DNA of 64,000 nt. It comes from an uncultured Flavobacteriaceae bacterium (lineage in GTDB: Bacteria > Bacteroidota > Bacteroidia > Flavobacteriales > Flavobacteriaceae). Location: positions 1 to 64,000 of the forward strand of contig CALGLR010000048.1 in the NCBI GenBank assembly GCA_937959395.1, given 5' to 3'. How positions within the stretch are numbered: the first letter of the stretch is position 1; every line of letters starts with the position of its first letter. Shown here piece after piece: positions 19,101 through 26,501 of the stretch. The translations under genes and the position numbers were made by a program. Under the pieces are notes generated by a model. It searched no databases. It saw nothing but the letters and a program-made list of their open reading frames with translations, and was not told where the DNA came from.

Positions 19101-19414
19101 ATAAGGCTAGACAACTATTTAAAGATGTTTCTACTAAATATCAAGAGAATTTAAAATACTATAGTACGCTTACTATAGAAAACCAAGAGCGACATTTTCA
19201 AGATATTATTACAGATATTGAACGCTATAAAGCCTTAGTCGATCAACTTATAAATTATGATAGGGATTTTGCTTTAGAAGAATCTAGAGTTTTTAGTAAT
19301 TATATTAAAAAGTTTAAATATTTCTATGGCGATGAGGAAGAGGAAGAAGAACAACCACCTATTAAAGAAGAACGCGATATAAACAGAGACAGTAGTATAC
19401 CAATTAAAGACTAA
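16109..19414 (+). CDS. DUF2723 multi-pass membrane protein, probable GT-C glycosyltransferase
   Basis: 1101 residues. About ten hydrophobic helices fill the N-terminal 330 residues and more lie around 545-660. The first loop carries the family hallmark TVEPTVSFWDAGEYILTA, whose acidic residues sit where GT-C enzymes place their catalytic Asp. HPPGAPLFQMLGAMF and NAVETEVYAM are also typical. The C-terminal third (from about 700) is soluble and probably periplasmic, with TPR-like helices near the end and an acidic tail of glutamates. The DUF2723 family includes the eukaryotic O-mannosyltransferase TMEM260; by inference this could glycosylate exported proteins in the periplasm. The CE4 gene starts 3 bases after its stop, so the two are cotranscribed. 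Confidence 0.85.
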   Translation: MTNFSFKKWNTIFGWLAFLIALITYSLTVEPTVSFWDAGEYILTASKLQVGHPPGAPLFQMLGAMFSTFAFEPSQIGLMLNMVSAVCSAFTILFLFWTISLLLRKLVEDETYSSNKSIAIIGSAFVGSLTFAFTDSFWFNAVETEVYAMATLIMSILFYLGVRWENDMDKPRGNKWLVLIAFVIGLSFGVHFMGLLTIPAIGLIYYFKNYKTITVKNFIIANIASIAILLFIFKLLAPNILRFFSVLEIFFVNSIGMPFNSGSIIAGILLVAGFYFGLKYTREKGYIHLNTGILCLLFVIFGFSTWLMLPIRANANVVINENNPSSARELLAYYNLEQYPETHLFYGPLFTDQYSGLDEDEPYIDAKPKYEKDYKTGTYIIVNDYKNAQQKYNSKHASILPRMWSGENAENYMLFSGFLDFKLKPDYQMENELRKSVTDFKNDVVQGKVDYEDYHNFLKQFTQYIDVEKPSLFSNIVYLFEYQLGYMYWRYFMWNFVGRQDDIQGKYDNHGNWISGIKFIDEMHLGLSQDNLPSDVKNNKARNTYFFLPFILGLIGLLFLAKKDLKSFWVLLVFFLFTGLAIQVYTNVRPFEPRERDYSVVGSFYVFAVWIGFGVYAIFDSLKKYASSKLLAPAISVICLLLVPAIMAANNWDDHDRSGKYTAKAMAKKYLDSCAENAILFTIGDNDTFALWYAQEIEGYRTDVRVVNTSLFQTDWYIDQMKRKAYDSDPIPSSLKHEQYRYGTRDYIIKNQISGDTMMIKDFMKFVTSDNSKTKFRHILKQQGENPNEYPSGHINANYFPVEDIRIPVNKETVLKNGLVKPKDADKIAPHIDIKIKGGAIYKNRLLMLDVVASNDWKRPIYFTGGAFGDDDYIWMKDYLQLDGMCYKLVPIKTPVARANPFDMGRVDSDIMYNKIIAWDWGNSGSSDIYHDVETRKNSITYRGNIARAIEQLINEEQYDKAEELADIAMENMPVDYFGYYTLLEPYIGAYYEVKAKDKARQLFKDVSTKYQENLKYYSTLTIENQERHFQDIITDIERYKALVDQLINYDRDFALEESRVFSNYIKKFKYFYGDEEEEEEQPPIKEERDINRDSSIPIKD

Positions 19415-19417
19415 AAT

Positions 19418-20125
19418 TTGAGATTAGTTCCATCTAAAACGCCTTGGTTATTTAAGAAATTATTCCCAAACTATGTTTGGGAATTTTCTTCTGATATAAA
19501 TAGTGACAAGGTTTTATATCTTACATTTGATGATGGCCCTACTCCAAAAATAACGCCCTGGACATTAGATGTTTTAAAACAATACAATGCTAAAGCGACT
19601 TTTTTTTGTATTGGTGAAAATGTAAAAAAGCATCCTGAAATTTTTAATACTATTTTAGCTCAAGGTCACAGTATAGGAAATCACACCAATACGCATGTAG
19701 AAGGATGGCATACAAAAACGAAAGCATATTTAGAAGATTTTAGAAAAGCTGAGGAAATCATTACTACTACTATTGAGAGTTCTAACCTGCAAGATTCACA
19801 AATCGTTAATCAAAAATCGTTAATCGTAAATCTTTTCCGTCCGCCTTTTGGACAATTAAAAACGAGCCAAGGGAAAGCTTTAAGACGATTAGGTTATAAA
19901 ATAATTATGTGGAGTGTCGTTACCTTCGATTGGGAGGAATATATCACTCCAGAAAAGTGTTTAAATAGTGTTCTTAAAAATGCGACTAGCGGAAGTATTA
20001 TCGTATTTCATGATAGTATAAAAGCATCTCGGAATATGCGATATGCCTTACCTAAAGTATTGGATTACTATAGCAAAAAAGGATTTCGTTTTGAAGCCAT
20101 AACTTCAGCAAACTTCAACAGTTAA
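19418..20125 (+). CDS. Polysaccharide deacetylase (CE4 / NodB family)
   Basis: 235 residues, using TTG at 19418 since no earlier in-frame ATG fits and it sits 3 bases after the previous stop. NodB motifs are present: motif 1 TFDDGPTP (about 47-54), motif 2 GNHTNTH (about 87-93), motif 3 RPPFGQ, and late motifs MWSVVTFDW and IIVFHDS. These are the metal-binding and catalytic residues of acetyl-xylan, chitin and peptidoglycan deacetylases. No signal peptide is visible, so it may act in the cytoplasm or be poorly started. Residues 128-138 (IVNQKSLIVN), just before motif 3, come from a simple repeat of AATCGTTAATC type and look like an insertion in a loop. The substrate is unknown. Confidence 0.88.
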   Translation: MRLVPSKTPWLFKKLFPNYVWEFSSDINSDKVLYLTFDDGPTPKITPWTLDVLKQYNAKATFFCIGENVKKHPEIFNTILAQGHSIGNHTNTHVEGWHTKTKAYLEDFRKAEEIITTTIESSNLQDSQIVNQKSLIVNLFRPPFGQLKTSQGKALRRLGYKIIMWSVVTFDWEEYITPEKCLNSVLKNATSGSIIVFHDSIKASRNMRYALPKVLDYYSKKGFRFEAITSANFNS

Positions 20126-20135
20126 AGTGATAAAA

Positions 20136-20432
20136 CTAAACGTATTGTTGAACGATAGATATTAAGGTATTAGCATCTTGCTCTCCACTTTGACGCCATT
20201 TCATTTCACCACCTTTATAAATCATAAGCGTTGGCAAGCCTTTCACTCTTAATGCTTCAGAGAGTTCTTTATTTTTTTCTACATCTATTTTAATCACTTT
20301 AGCTTTATCACCAAGTGCGGCTGCAACATCTCTTAATACGGGATGCATTGCTGTAGATTGCTCATTCCATTCTGTAAAAAAATCTAACAGTACAGGAATA
20401 TTTGCATCTATTAAATCACCAAATTTTGACAT
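20136..20432 (-). CDS. Thioredoxin-fold protein without the CxxC active site
   Basis: 98 residues with a clear thioredoxin outline: PVLLDFFTEW, then helix, VIKIDVEKNKELSEALRVKGLPTLMIYKGGEMKWR. The cis-Pro (GLPTLMIY) is conserved, but where thioredoxins have WCGPC this protein has WNEQS, and there is no cysteine anywhere in the chain. It cannot act as a dithiol reductase, so a binding or chaperone role is more likely. A predicted -7 element lies just upstream at 20465-20472. It is convergent with the CE4 gene, 10 bases apart. Confidence 0.85.
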   Translation of the reverse strand: MSKFGDLIDANIPVLLDFFTEWNEQSTAMHPVLRDVAAALGDKAKVIKIDVEKNKELSEALRVKGLPTLMIYKGGEMKWRQSGEQDANTLISIVQQYV

Positions 20433-20464
20433 TTATCGCGGTATTTATTAATACAATTGTTATG

Positions 20465-20472
20465 CAAATATA
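20465..20472 (-). promoter_or_regulatory. Promoter (-7 element) of the thioredoxin-fold gene
   Basis: TATATTTG on the minus strand matches TAnnTTTG. It lies 33 bases before the start codon. No matching -33 TTTG is seen. Confidence 0.4.
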
Positions 20473-20486
20473 ACATTTCCCTGAAA

Positions 20487-21728
20487 TTAAGCCGTTTGCG
20501 TCCCTTTTTTGAGTTCTATAACCGTTATTTCTGGCCAAATCCCTACACGTCCAGGGTAGGCATGAAACCCAAATCCTCTATTTACATTTATATATTGACT
20601 TGCTTCATTATACAATCCTGCCCACTGCTTATAAACATATTGTACAGGACTCCATTTAAAAACTCCAGGGATTTCTATTCCAAACTGTAAACCATGTGTA
20701 TGGCCGCTTAATGTTAAATGAAAATGTTCTGGATGTGATTTTACTTCATACTCCCAATGTGAAGGGTCGTGGCTTAGCAAAATTTTAAAGTCATTACTGG
20801 AAATAGAATCTATCGCTTTATTTAAATCGCCAGCTTTCTTAAAACTCTTTCCCCAATTTTCTACACCAACAAGTGCAATTCGTTCTCCGTCTTTTTCTAA
20901 ATAATCACTCTCATTCAATAACAATTTAAAATCTATCTTCTCATGAATTCCTTTTATCTCTTCAAAATTAGCATCTTTAGCTTCTTTGGTAGGCCATGTT
21001 ACATATTCTCCATAATCATGGTTTCCTAATACCGAATACTTTCCAAATTGAGGGGTTTTAATACGCTTAAACGTATCGATCCAAGGATCCATTTCATTTG
21101 CTTTGGTGTTTACAATATCTCCAGTAAATAAAATAACATCTGTGTCTTGCTCATTTATTAAATCTACGGCATATTCTATTTCTTCTCGACTATCAAAACT
21201 ACCAGAATGGATATCACTTATTTGTGTGAGTTTAAAACCATCAAACGCTTCTGGCAAATCATCAAAATGCAACGTATACTTTAATACTTTAAAATTATAT
21301 TTCCCTTTAAATATTCCATAGAGCAAAGATGCAAAAGGAATCGCTGCTAAACCCAAAGCGAGTTTACTTAAAAACAAGCGCCTGCTTGGCAAATATTTTT
21401 CTGAAGTGCCTGAGAAAAAATTATCGGTTAAATAATTATAACCTCCCACAAAAAGGCGAATGATATCTTCACCAAACATCACCAATAAAAGCACCACTTT
21501 TGGCACAAACATGAGTAAAAACAATCCCATTGCACGCAACGATGCCGCATTTGGACCAACACTTCTATCGTAATTTAAAAATATATAAGCCAGATACCCA
21601 TAAACCACAATAGAAATTAAAAGATAAACCCAAAATACCCATGGCCCTTTAAAAACTGTTTTTACAGATTGGAAGGCATAAAAATCAATAATAATAAAAA
21701 TTAGTGCTGGTATTAAGAGTCGTAACAT
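20487..21728 (-). CDS. Membrane-anchored metallophosphoesterase
   Basis: 413 residues. Four hydrophobic helices occupy roughly residues 1-100 and another lies near 120-135. The catalytic domain carries the calcineurin-like metal ligands: SDIHSGS, FTGDIVN, LGNHDYGEY, LLSHDPSH and LSGHTHGLQFG. This is the YkuE-like group of membrane phosphoesterases, some of which act on lipid-linked or UDP-linked substrates; the substrate here is not known. The catalytic part probably faces the cytoplasm or periplasm next to the membrane. A -7 element (21748-21755) sits 20 bases before the start, so it can be expressed independently of the beta-mannosidase gene 32 bases upstream. Confidence 0.88.
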   Translation of the reverse strand: MLRLLIPALIFIIIDFYAFQSVKTVFKGPWVFWVYLLISIVVYGYLAYIFLNYDRSVGPNAASLRAMGLFLLMFVPKVVLLLVMFGEDIIRLFVGGYNYLTDNFFSGTSEKYLPSRRLFLSKLALGLAAIPFASLLYGIFKGKYNFKVLKYTLHFDDLPEAFDGFKLTQISDIHSGSFDSREEIEYAVDLINEQDTDVILFTGDIVNTKANEMDPWIDTFKRIKTPQFGKYSVLGNHDYGEYVTWPTKEAKDANFEEIKGIHEKIDFKLLLNESDYLEKDGERIALVGVENWGKSFKKAGDLNKAIDSISSNDFKILLSHDPSHWEYEVKSHPEHFHLTLSGHTHGLQFGIEIPGVFKWSPVQYVYKQWAGLYNEASQYINVNRGFGFHAYPGRVGIWPEITVIELKKGTQTA

Positions 21729-21747
21729 GCGGTGTTATATTTAGCAA

Positions 21748-21755
21748 CAAAATTA
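21748..21755 (-). promoter_or_regulatory. Promoter (-7 element) of the metallophosphoesterase gene
   Basis: TAATTTTG on the minus strand matches TAnnTTTG and lies in the short gap after the beta-mannosidase gene. No -33 match. Confidence 0.35.
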
Positions 21756-21760
21756 ACCAT

Positions 21761-24238
21761 TTAAAGGTGCTTTAATCTTACTAAATTGTTAAAGGTTTTT
21801 ATCTGTATGTTTTCTAATTTTGGCGCTTTTGTTTTAAAATGAATGGTGTAAATTTCGTTTGGTAACATATCGAAAAAATTATCGCTAAAATGGCCTTTTT
21901 CTTCGGAAATTAAAAACACATCCTTTTGTAATATTTTGCTTGATAATCTTATAGAAAACCCTGTTTCAGTTTTTGTTATGGTTTGTTTTATATCACCTTT
22001 TTGAAGTTTTAACGCTTTATGTTTTTCTAAATAAAAAACAGATCGTTCTTCATTAAATGTTGAAACAATAACAACTTCATCTTTATTAAACTCTGAAACA
22101 TTTAATTTATGTTTTATTTCACTACTATCCGCATTAACTTCAATTGGTTTAGAAGCTTCATGTAAAATCGCACCATTAAAATCCATTATTTTAAGATTCA
22201 AATCGCCTTTATACCCCTCTAAATCATCATTAACAACATAGGTGTTCAACGTATCATTAACCACTCTTGAAGAAATTAAAACATCTTCAAATGCTTTTTT
22301 GGTTTTATAATGCATGGCTTTCCAATTTCCTAAAAAATCGATACTCGACCAAGAAATTACCGGCCAACAATCGTTAAGTTGCCAATATAATGTTCCCATA
22401 TTATAGGGTTTTGCTCTGCGTTGTGCTTCAAAACCCAATACCATACCGTTTGCCTGCATTAGTTGGCTTACGTATACATAATCTTCATCATTATCTGGCA
22501 CAGGATAATCGCGCTCCATATAATTTTTTATAATAGAATAACCTCTTGGGTGTTTTTGATGCGTATCAAATGCTTTTGAAGACACTGAAGTGCTTTCATT
22601 TCCATTAATGTACTTTATCACTTCATAGCTTGGAAAAGCTTGAAACCCAAACTCACTCATAAAACGCGGTACTGCATCTAATAAATGCTCAAAAGGATAT
22701 TCGTCATGCCAAATCCACCAGTCGTGTGCATCGCCTTCTGTTTTGTACAAAGGATTTCCTCTACCATATCTTGGTGAACTTTCCCAGTAATCTATCTCTT
22801 TGTGATATTCGTTTACAACTTGCGGCAGAAGTGTATCAAATAATTTAAGATAGTTCCCCCATATTTCGTTTTTCTCTTCTTCACTTCTTCCAGTTTGCCA
22901 TCCCCAACGATGCCAAGCTTCATTATTTTCATTATTCCCACACCATAAAGCAATAGAGCTGTGATTTCTTAAACGTTTTACATTATCAATTGCTTCTTGC
23001 TTTACATTATTCAAGTACGCTTCATCTCCAGGATACATGGCGCAAGCAAACATAAAATCTTGCCAAACCATAATTCCCTTTTCATCACACAGGTCATAAA
23101 AAATATCGTTTTCATAAATTCCGCCACCCCAAACACGAAGCATATTCATATTCGCTTCTACAGCATCGTTTAAAAGCTTTTCGTAATGCTCATCTTTTAC
23201 TTGATTTTGAAAACTATTTTGCGGAATGTAATTCGCTCCTTTTGCATAAACAGGAACCCCATTAACTTTAAAATAAAACGATTCTCCAATGCTATCTTTT
23301 TCAGTCATCAATTTTACCGTTCTTAGTCCTTTTTTTAAAGTATGTGTATCTAACGTTCTTCTTCCTTCTTTTACAACAGTTTTTATATTGTATAGATAAG
23401 GTTCTCCAATATTATGAGGCCACCATTTTTTTGGATTTTTAATTTTAAATGGAATAGAAAATGTTTGGGATGCTTTTGCCAATTCTGTTTCAGAATTCAA
23501 GACGTTATTTACATATATTTCTACTGTAATTGGGTTTTCTACAGAAGATTTCACTTCGAATTGCGCTTCTATTTCTGCAATAGTATCATTTAACACTTTT
23601 TGATTGAAATAAATATCTTCAATTTTAAAATCATTCCATGATTTTAAACTAATTGGTTTTGAAACACCGCTAGACGTTAAAACTGGACCCCAATCCCAAC
23701 CATAATGAAATTGTGGTTTCCTCGTAAAAATACGATCTCCAGCTGGCAACTCATAAGGTAACTTTTCTTTTTCTATTTTTTCAGTTTTAGTAGTGCTTTC
23801 AAAAACAATGTGTAATTCATTTTCCGATTTTAAAAGTGGTTTTACATCAACTAAAAACTCGCGAAAAGCATTATTCGTTTTTAAAATCTCCTTTCCATTT
23901 AAGAATACTGTTGCATACGTATCCAGTCCTTTAAAATCTAATTCAAGGTGCTTTTTTAAAAGTGTTTCTTCATCTACAATAAAATTGGTTTTATATTCCC
24001 AATCGGCATTAGAAATCCATTGCAAATCTAATTCGTTATTTGCCACAAAAGGGTCTTTTATTTTTCCATTTCTAAATAAGTCAGAATGGACTTCTCCAGG
24101 AACCTCAGCAGTCTCCCAGGTAGTATCTTTTACATTTTTAAAAGTCCAGTTTTCGTTTAAGTTGTTTGTTTTTGGAATGTCATCTTTTTTACAACTAATC
24201 ATCACAACTAACAGTAATACTAAAAATAATTTATTCAT
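21761..24238 (-). CDS. Beta-mannosidase, GH2 family lipoprotein
   Basis: 825 residues from ATG 24236-24238, the start that opens a lipoprotein signal (MNKLFLVLLLVVMISC). A longer frame to 24316 is possible but buries this signal. The residues after Cys are KKDD, which fits the Bacteroidota surface-export signal K-(D/E)2, so the enzyme is probably on the cell surface. The sugar-binding domain (WTFKNVKDTTWETAEVPGEVH), immunoglobulin-like domain and TIM barrel are in GH2 order. The acid/base is in CGNNENNEAW near 434 and the nucleophile in MSEFGFQAFPS near 528. FHYGWDWGP and NMLRVWGGGIYE are typical of beta-mannosidases. It would cleave the Man-beta-1,4-GlcNAc bond of the N-glycan core. The start overlaps the PNGase stop by 8 bases. 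Confidence 0.93.
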   Translation of the reverse strand: MNKLFLVLLLVVMISCKKDDIPKTNNLNENWTFKNVKDTTWETAEVPGEVHSDLFRNGKIKDPFVANNELDLQWISNADWEYKTNFIVDEETLLKKHLELDFKGLDTYATVFLNGKEILKTNNAFREFLVDVKPLLKSENELHIVFESTTKTEKIEKEKLPYELPAGDRIFTRKPQFHYGWDWGPVLTSSGVSKPISLKSWNDFKIEDIYFNQKVLNDTIAEIEAQFEVKSSVENPITVEIYVNNVLNSETELAKASQTFSIPFKIKNPKKWWPHNIGEPYLYNIKTVVKEGRRTLDTHTLKKGLRTVKLMTEKDSIGESFYFKVNGVPVYAKGANYIPQNSFQNQVKDEHYEKLLNDAVEANMNMLRVWGGGIYENDIFYDLCDEKGIMVWQDFMFACAMYPGDEAYLNNVKQEAIDNVKRLRNHSSIALWCGNNENNEAWHRWGWQTGRSEEEKNEIWGNYLKLFDTLLPQVVNEYHKEIDYWESSPRYGRGNPLYKTEGDAHDWWIWHDEYPFEHLLDAVPRFMSEFGFQAFPSYEVIKYINGNESTSVSSKAFDTHQKHPRGYSIIKNYMERDYPVPDNDEDYVYVSQLMQANGMVLGFEAQRRAKPYNMGTLYWQLNDCWPVISWSSIDFLGNWKAMHYKTKKAFEDVLISSRVVNDTLNTYVVNDDLEGYKGDLNLKIMDFNGAILHEASKPIEVNADSSEIKHKLNVSEFNKDEVVIVSTFNEERSVFYLEKHKALKLQKGDIKQTITKTETGFSIRLSSKILQKDVFLISEEKGHFSDNFFDMLPNEIYTIHFKTKAPKLENIQIKTFNNLVRLKHL

Positions 24239-25433
24239 TATTATATGTAATATAAGCAGAAACCATCCAATAATTATTCTCGTTTTCAGTCGCGACTTGC
24301 GCTTCTGGAATGACAATTTTAAGTATATGATTTCCTGTTTCTAAATTTCCTAAATCAATAATTTCTGGTAAGACTTGACTCCCTGGGCACCAATTCGAAC
24401 GGGACAAATCTGAAGAAGCAATTTTATCATCAGATTTTTCATCTGGCATAAACGATTTAGCCAGCCAAGTGCCTGATGTTGGATTAAATCGTCTAAAACT
24501 CGCACAATCATCTCTCCAAGGTACCCAAGTTTTTAAATTCTTATTATCTAAATTAATTTGATGTTCTTTTTTCACAAATTCATCACCTCCAGAATGTCCA
24601 CCATGACCAGTAGTTATAAAATATAGTTTAGCATTTTTATAATTCTCATTTGCAGTAAACTCTACTTCTAAGGGCTGTTTTGAAAAATTATCATACAACT
24701 TCTGATCTGCAGCATATTTAGAAGTATTTACTAATGGTACTACAATTTGTTTTTTTTTATAATGATTTGGTATTTTACTTTCTTCAAAATCTAAATTCAC
24801 AGAAATAGTATAGCCTTCTTTTGTCCATGTATCAATATAGACACCTATATAAACCTCATCCTCTAAAAGCGGTAATAAATGTGTGACATCTTGTGACCAC
24901 TTTACTTCTTTTTCCCAATGTGGAATATATGGTGGTTTTCTATCTTTAACACTTTCTTGATTTGTAAAATGCCCAACACCAAATGGCGTCATGAAACGCA
25001 CAAGTTCAACATTAGGAGCATAGTTTATGCTATCATTTCTTATAAGACTTACGGCTGGATAATTTTCTTTTAAACTTTTTAAATCGAAGCTTCCATTTTC
25101 AAAATCTAACAAATTTAAATTCGCTGTTTTTGGAATTACAAACAACGACCCTGCTTTATCCCAAGGATCTCCATTAGAGGTTAAAGTAACATTTACAGTA
25201 GCTTTAGGCTGCTTCTTATAATTAGGCAATTTTATTTTTTTTACGATAACGCGTCCAGCATCTAAACGCAAAATAGAATCTTTTAATTTTTTAGACCCTT
25301 CCTCCTTAAAAGCCATATCAAAATATAGATTTTCATTATCAAAAATTGATATGGAATTATCACCAATTGATTTTACTTCTCTTGCACAGGTGGTAAAAAC
25401 GAGTAAGCCTAAAAGGCATAATTTAATCTTCAT
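24231..25433 (-). CDS. PNGase F-like peptide-N-glycosidase, lipoprotein
   Basis: 400 residues with a lipoprotein signal (LLGLLVFTTC, Cys16). The rest aligns by eye with PNGase F of Elizabethkingia: WDKAGSLFVI matches WDRYANVYV with the catalytic Asp60 equivalent at Asp92; GGDEFVKKEHQI matches AEWCFRTHTI with the Glu206 equivalent at Glu285; SDLSRSNWCPGSQV matches PDRAGWCPGMAV. The residue equivalent to Glu118 is Asp201 (YIDTW instead of YTETW). The N-terminal 80 residues are an extra segment not in the prototype. The enzyme would hydrolyse the GlcNAc-Asn amide and release whole N-glycans. Its start overlaps the cutC stop by 11 bases and its stop overlaps the beta-mannosidase start, which implies one operon. 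Confidence 0.85.
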   Translation of the reverse strand: MKIKLCLLGLLVFTTCAREVKSIGDNSISIFDNENLYFDMAFKEEGSKKLKDSILRLDAGRVIVKKIKLPNYKKQPKATVNVTLTSNGDPWDKAGSLFVIPKTANLNLLDFENGSFDLKSLKENYPAVSLIRNDSINYAPNVELVRFMTPFGVGHFTNQESVKDRKPPYIPHWEKEVKWSQDVTHLLPLLEDEVYIGVYIDTWTKEGYTISVNLDFEESKIPNHYKKKQIVVPLVNTSKYAADQKLYDNFSKQPLEVEFTANENYKNAKLYFITTGHGGHSGGDEFVKKEHQINLDNKNLKTWVPWRDDCASFRRFNPTSGTWLAKSFMPDEKSDDKIASSDLSRSNWCPGSQVLPEIIDLGNLETGNHILKIVIPEAQVATENENNYWMVSAYITYNNE

Positions 25434-26157
25434 TTTGTTGAATAGTTTTAAGTAGCTGTTTTATTTTTTCTGAATTAGAAGTACCTATATGTGTTTCATT
25501 AAAATGTTTCGAACCATTCATTGGTATTAACGGTTTATAATTCACCTTTTCTAATTGGGTAAGAGAGGCATGAATTTCATTAAATCCTGCATTTTTGAAG
25601 AGTATAACATTATCTACAGAAACACCTCCTCCTGGTAAAATAATTATTCTATCCTCTGCCTTTGTTTTTAAAATCTTTAATAATTCTAACCCTCTTTCTG
25701 CAGTTAAGTTTTGACCAGAAGTTAATAGCCTATCTACACCTAGATATATTAATTGTTTTAAAGCTTCGGCTAAATTTGGAGACCAATCAAACCCGCGATG
25801 AAACGTAAATGATAATGGTCTCGACAATTCAATTAGTTCTTTAGTTCTTGCAACATCTATAGTATTATCGCTATTTAAAACCCCAGACACAATGCCTTTA
25901 CAACCTAATTCTTTACACAGTTTGATATTACTTTTCATAATCTCAAACTCAATATTAGAATACGTAAAATTGCCACTTCTTGGACGAATCAAAACAAAAG
26001 TATCTATTGATAATTCTTGAGTTACTTTTTTTAATAAACCATAACTAGGAGTAATCCCTCCAATTGCCAACTCACTGCATAATTCAATACGATGGGCCCC
26101 TGCTTCTTGCGCATTTTTAGCAGATTGATAGGAATTGGCACAAATTTCTAATTTCAT
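25423..26157 (-). CDS. cutC: CutC family protein
   Basis: 244 residues from ATG 26155-26157, where the family start MKLEICANSYQSA begins; the frame extends 20 codons further upstream without support. A TIM-barrel protein with the CutC signatures AGAHRIELCSELAIGGITPSYG, VLIRPRSGNFTYS, CKGIVSGVLN, TFHRGFDW, RLLTSGQ and IILPGGGV. CutC was first described in copper tolerance, but that role is weakly supported. Here it is translationally coupled to the PNGase and beta-mannosidase genes and has no copper genes near it, so a part in glycan catabolism is a reasonable inference. No export signal, so cytoplasmic. Confidence 0.9.
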   Translation of the reverse strand: MKLEICANSYQSAKNAQEAGAHRIELCSELAIGGITPSYGLLKKVTQELSIDTFVLIRPRSGNFTYSNIEFEIMKSNIKLCKELGCKGIVSGVLNSDNTIDVARTKELIELSRPLSFTFHRGFDWSPNLAEALKQLIYLGVDRLLTSGQNLTAERGLELLKILKTKAEDRIIILPGGGVSVDNVILFKNAGFNEIHASLTQLEKVNYKPLIPMNGSKHFNETHIGTSNSEKIKQLLKTIQQNED

Positions 26158-26284
26158 ATGTGTTCTTATTATTCTTTGGTCACTAAACGTAGCCGAAGTG
26201 CAAACTTGTGTTTTCAATTAACACTAATACTTTCAAAATGGACTCCTATTTTCACAGGAATGACAGATTTTATATTTTCGTTTT

Positions 26285-26317
26285 AGACCCGACAGGTTTT
26301 AAAAACCTGTCGGGTCT
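26285..26317. repeat. Perfect 16-bp hairpin repeat
   Basis: AGACCCGACAGGTTTT (26285-26300), one A, then its exact complement (26302-26317). It lies in the 344-base gene-free stretch 26158-26501 between GH20 and cutC. It has no T run, and the sequence is of a type I recognise as widespread in flavobacterial intergenic DNA. It probably shapes or stabilises the transcript end rather than marking a specific site. Confidence 0.8.
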
Positions 26318-26335
26318 GGTGGTAAATCGCCTTCA

Positions 26336-26412
26336 CTTCGACTACGCTCAGTGACCGAAATAGATTCGACTATGCTCTGCGACCAAATAGATTCGACCAC
26401 GCTCTGGTGACC
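26336..26412 (+). repeat. Three degenerate copies of the CTTCGACTNCGCTCAGTGACC repeat
   Basis: Copies at 26336-26356, 26364-26384 and 26391-26412, spaced 27-28 bases, each ending in GACC. They resemble the copies near 15590, 15704 and in polA at 36543-36710. With the hairpin at 26285 they account for much of the gap between GH20 and cutC. Confidence 0.8.
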
Positions 26413-26501
26413 AGACAGAAATAACAATCCTTTATAATCTCTTGCAAATTATAAAATCATTTAGCTACTAAATAATACTTTTTTGACAATCGCTTGCCGT
26501 A

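Noticed and set aside
20136-20432. Functional thioredoxin
   Set aside because: There is no cysteine in the protein, so dithiol redox activity is impossible.
26285-26317. Hairpin as terminator of GH20
   Set aside because: No T run follows on either strand beyond the internal A/T of the stem; it fits a dispersed hairpin repeat better.
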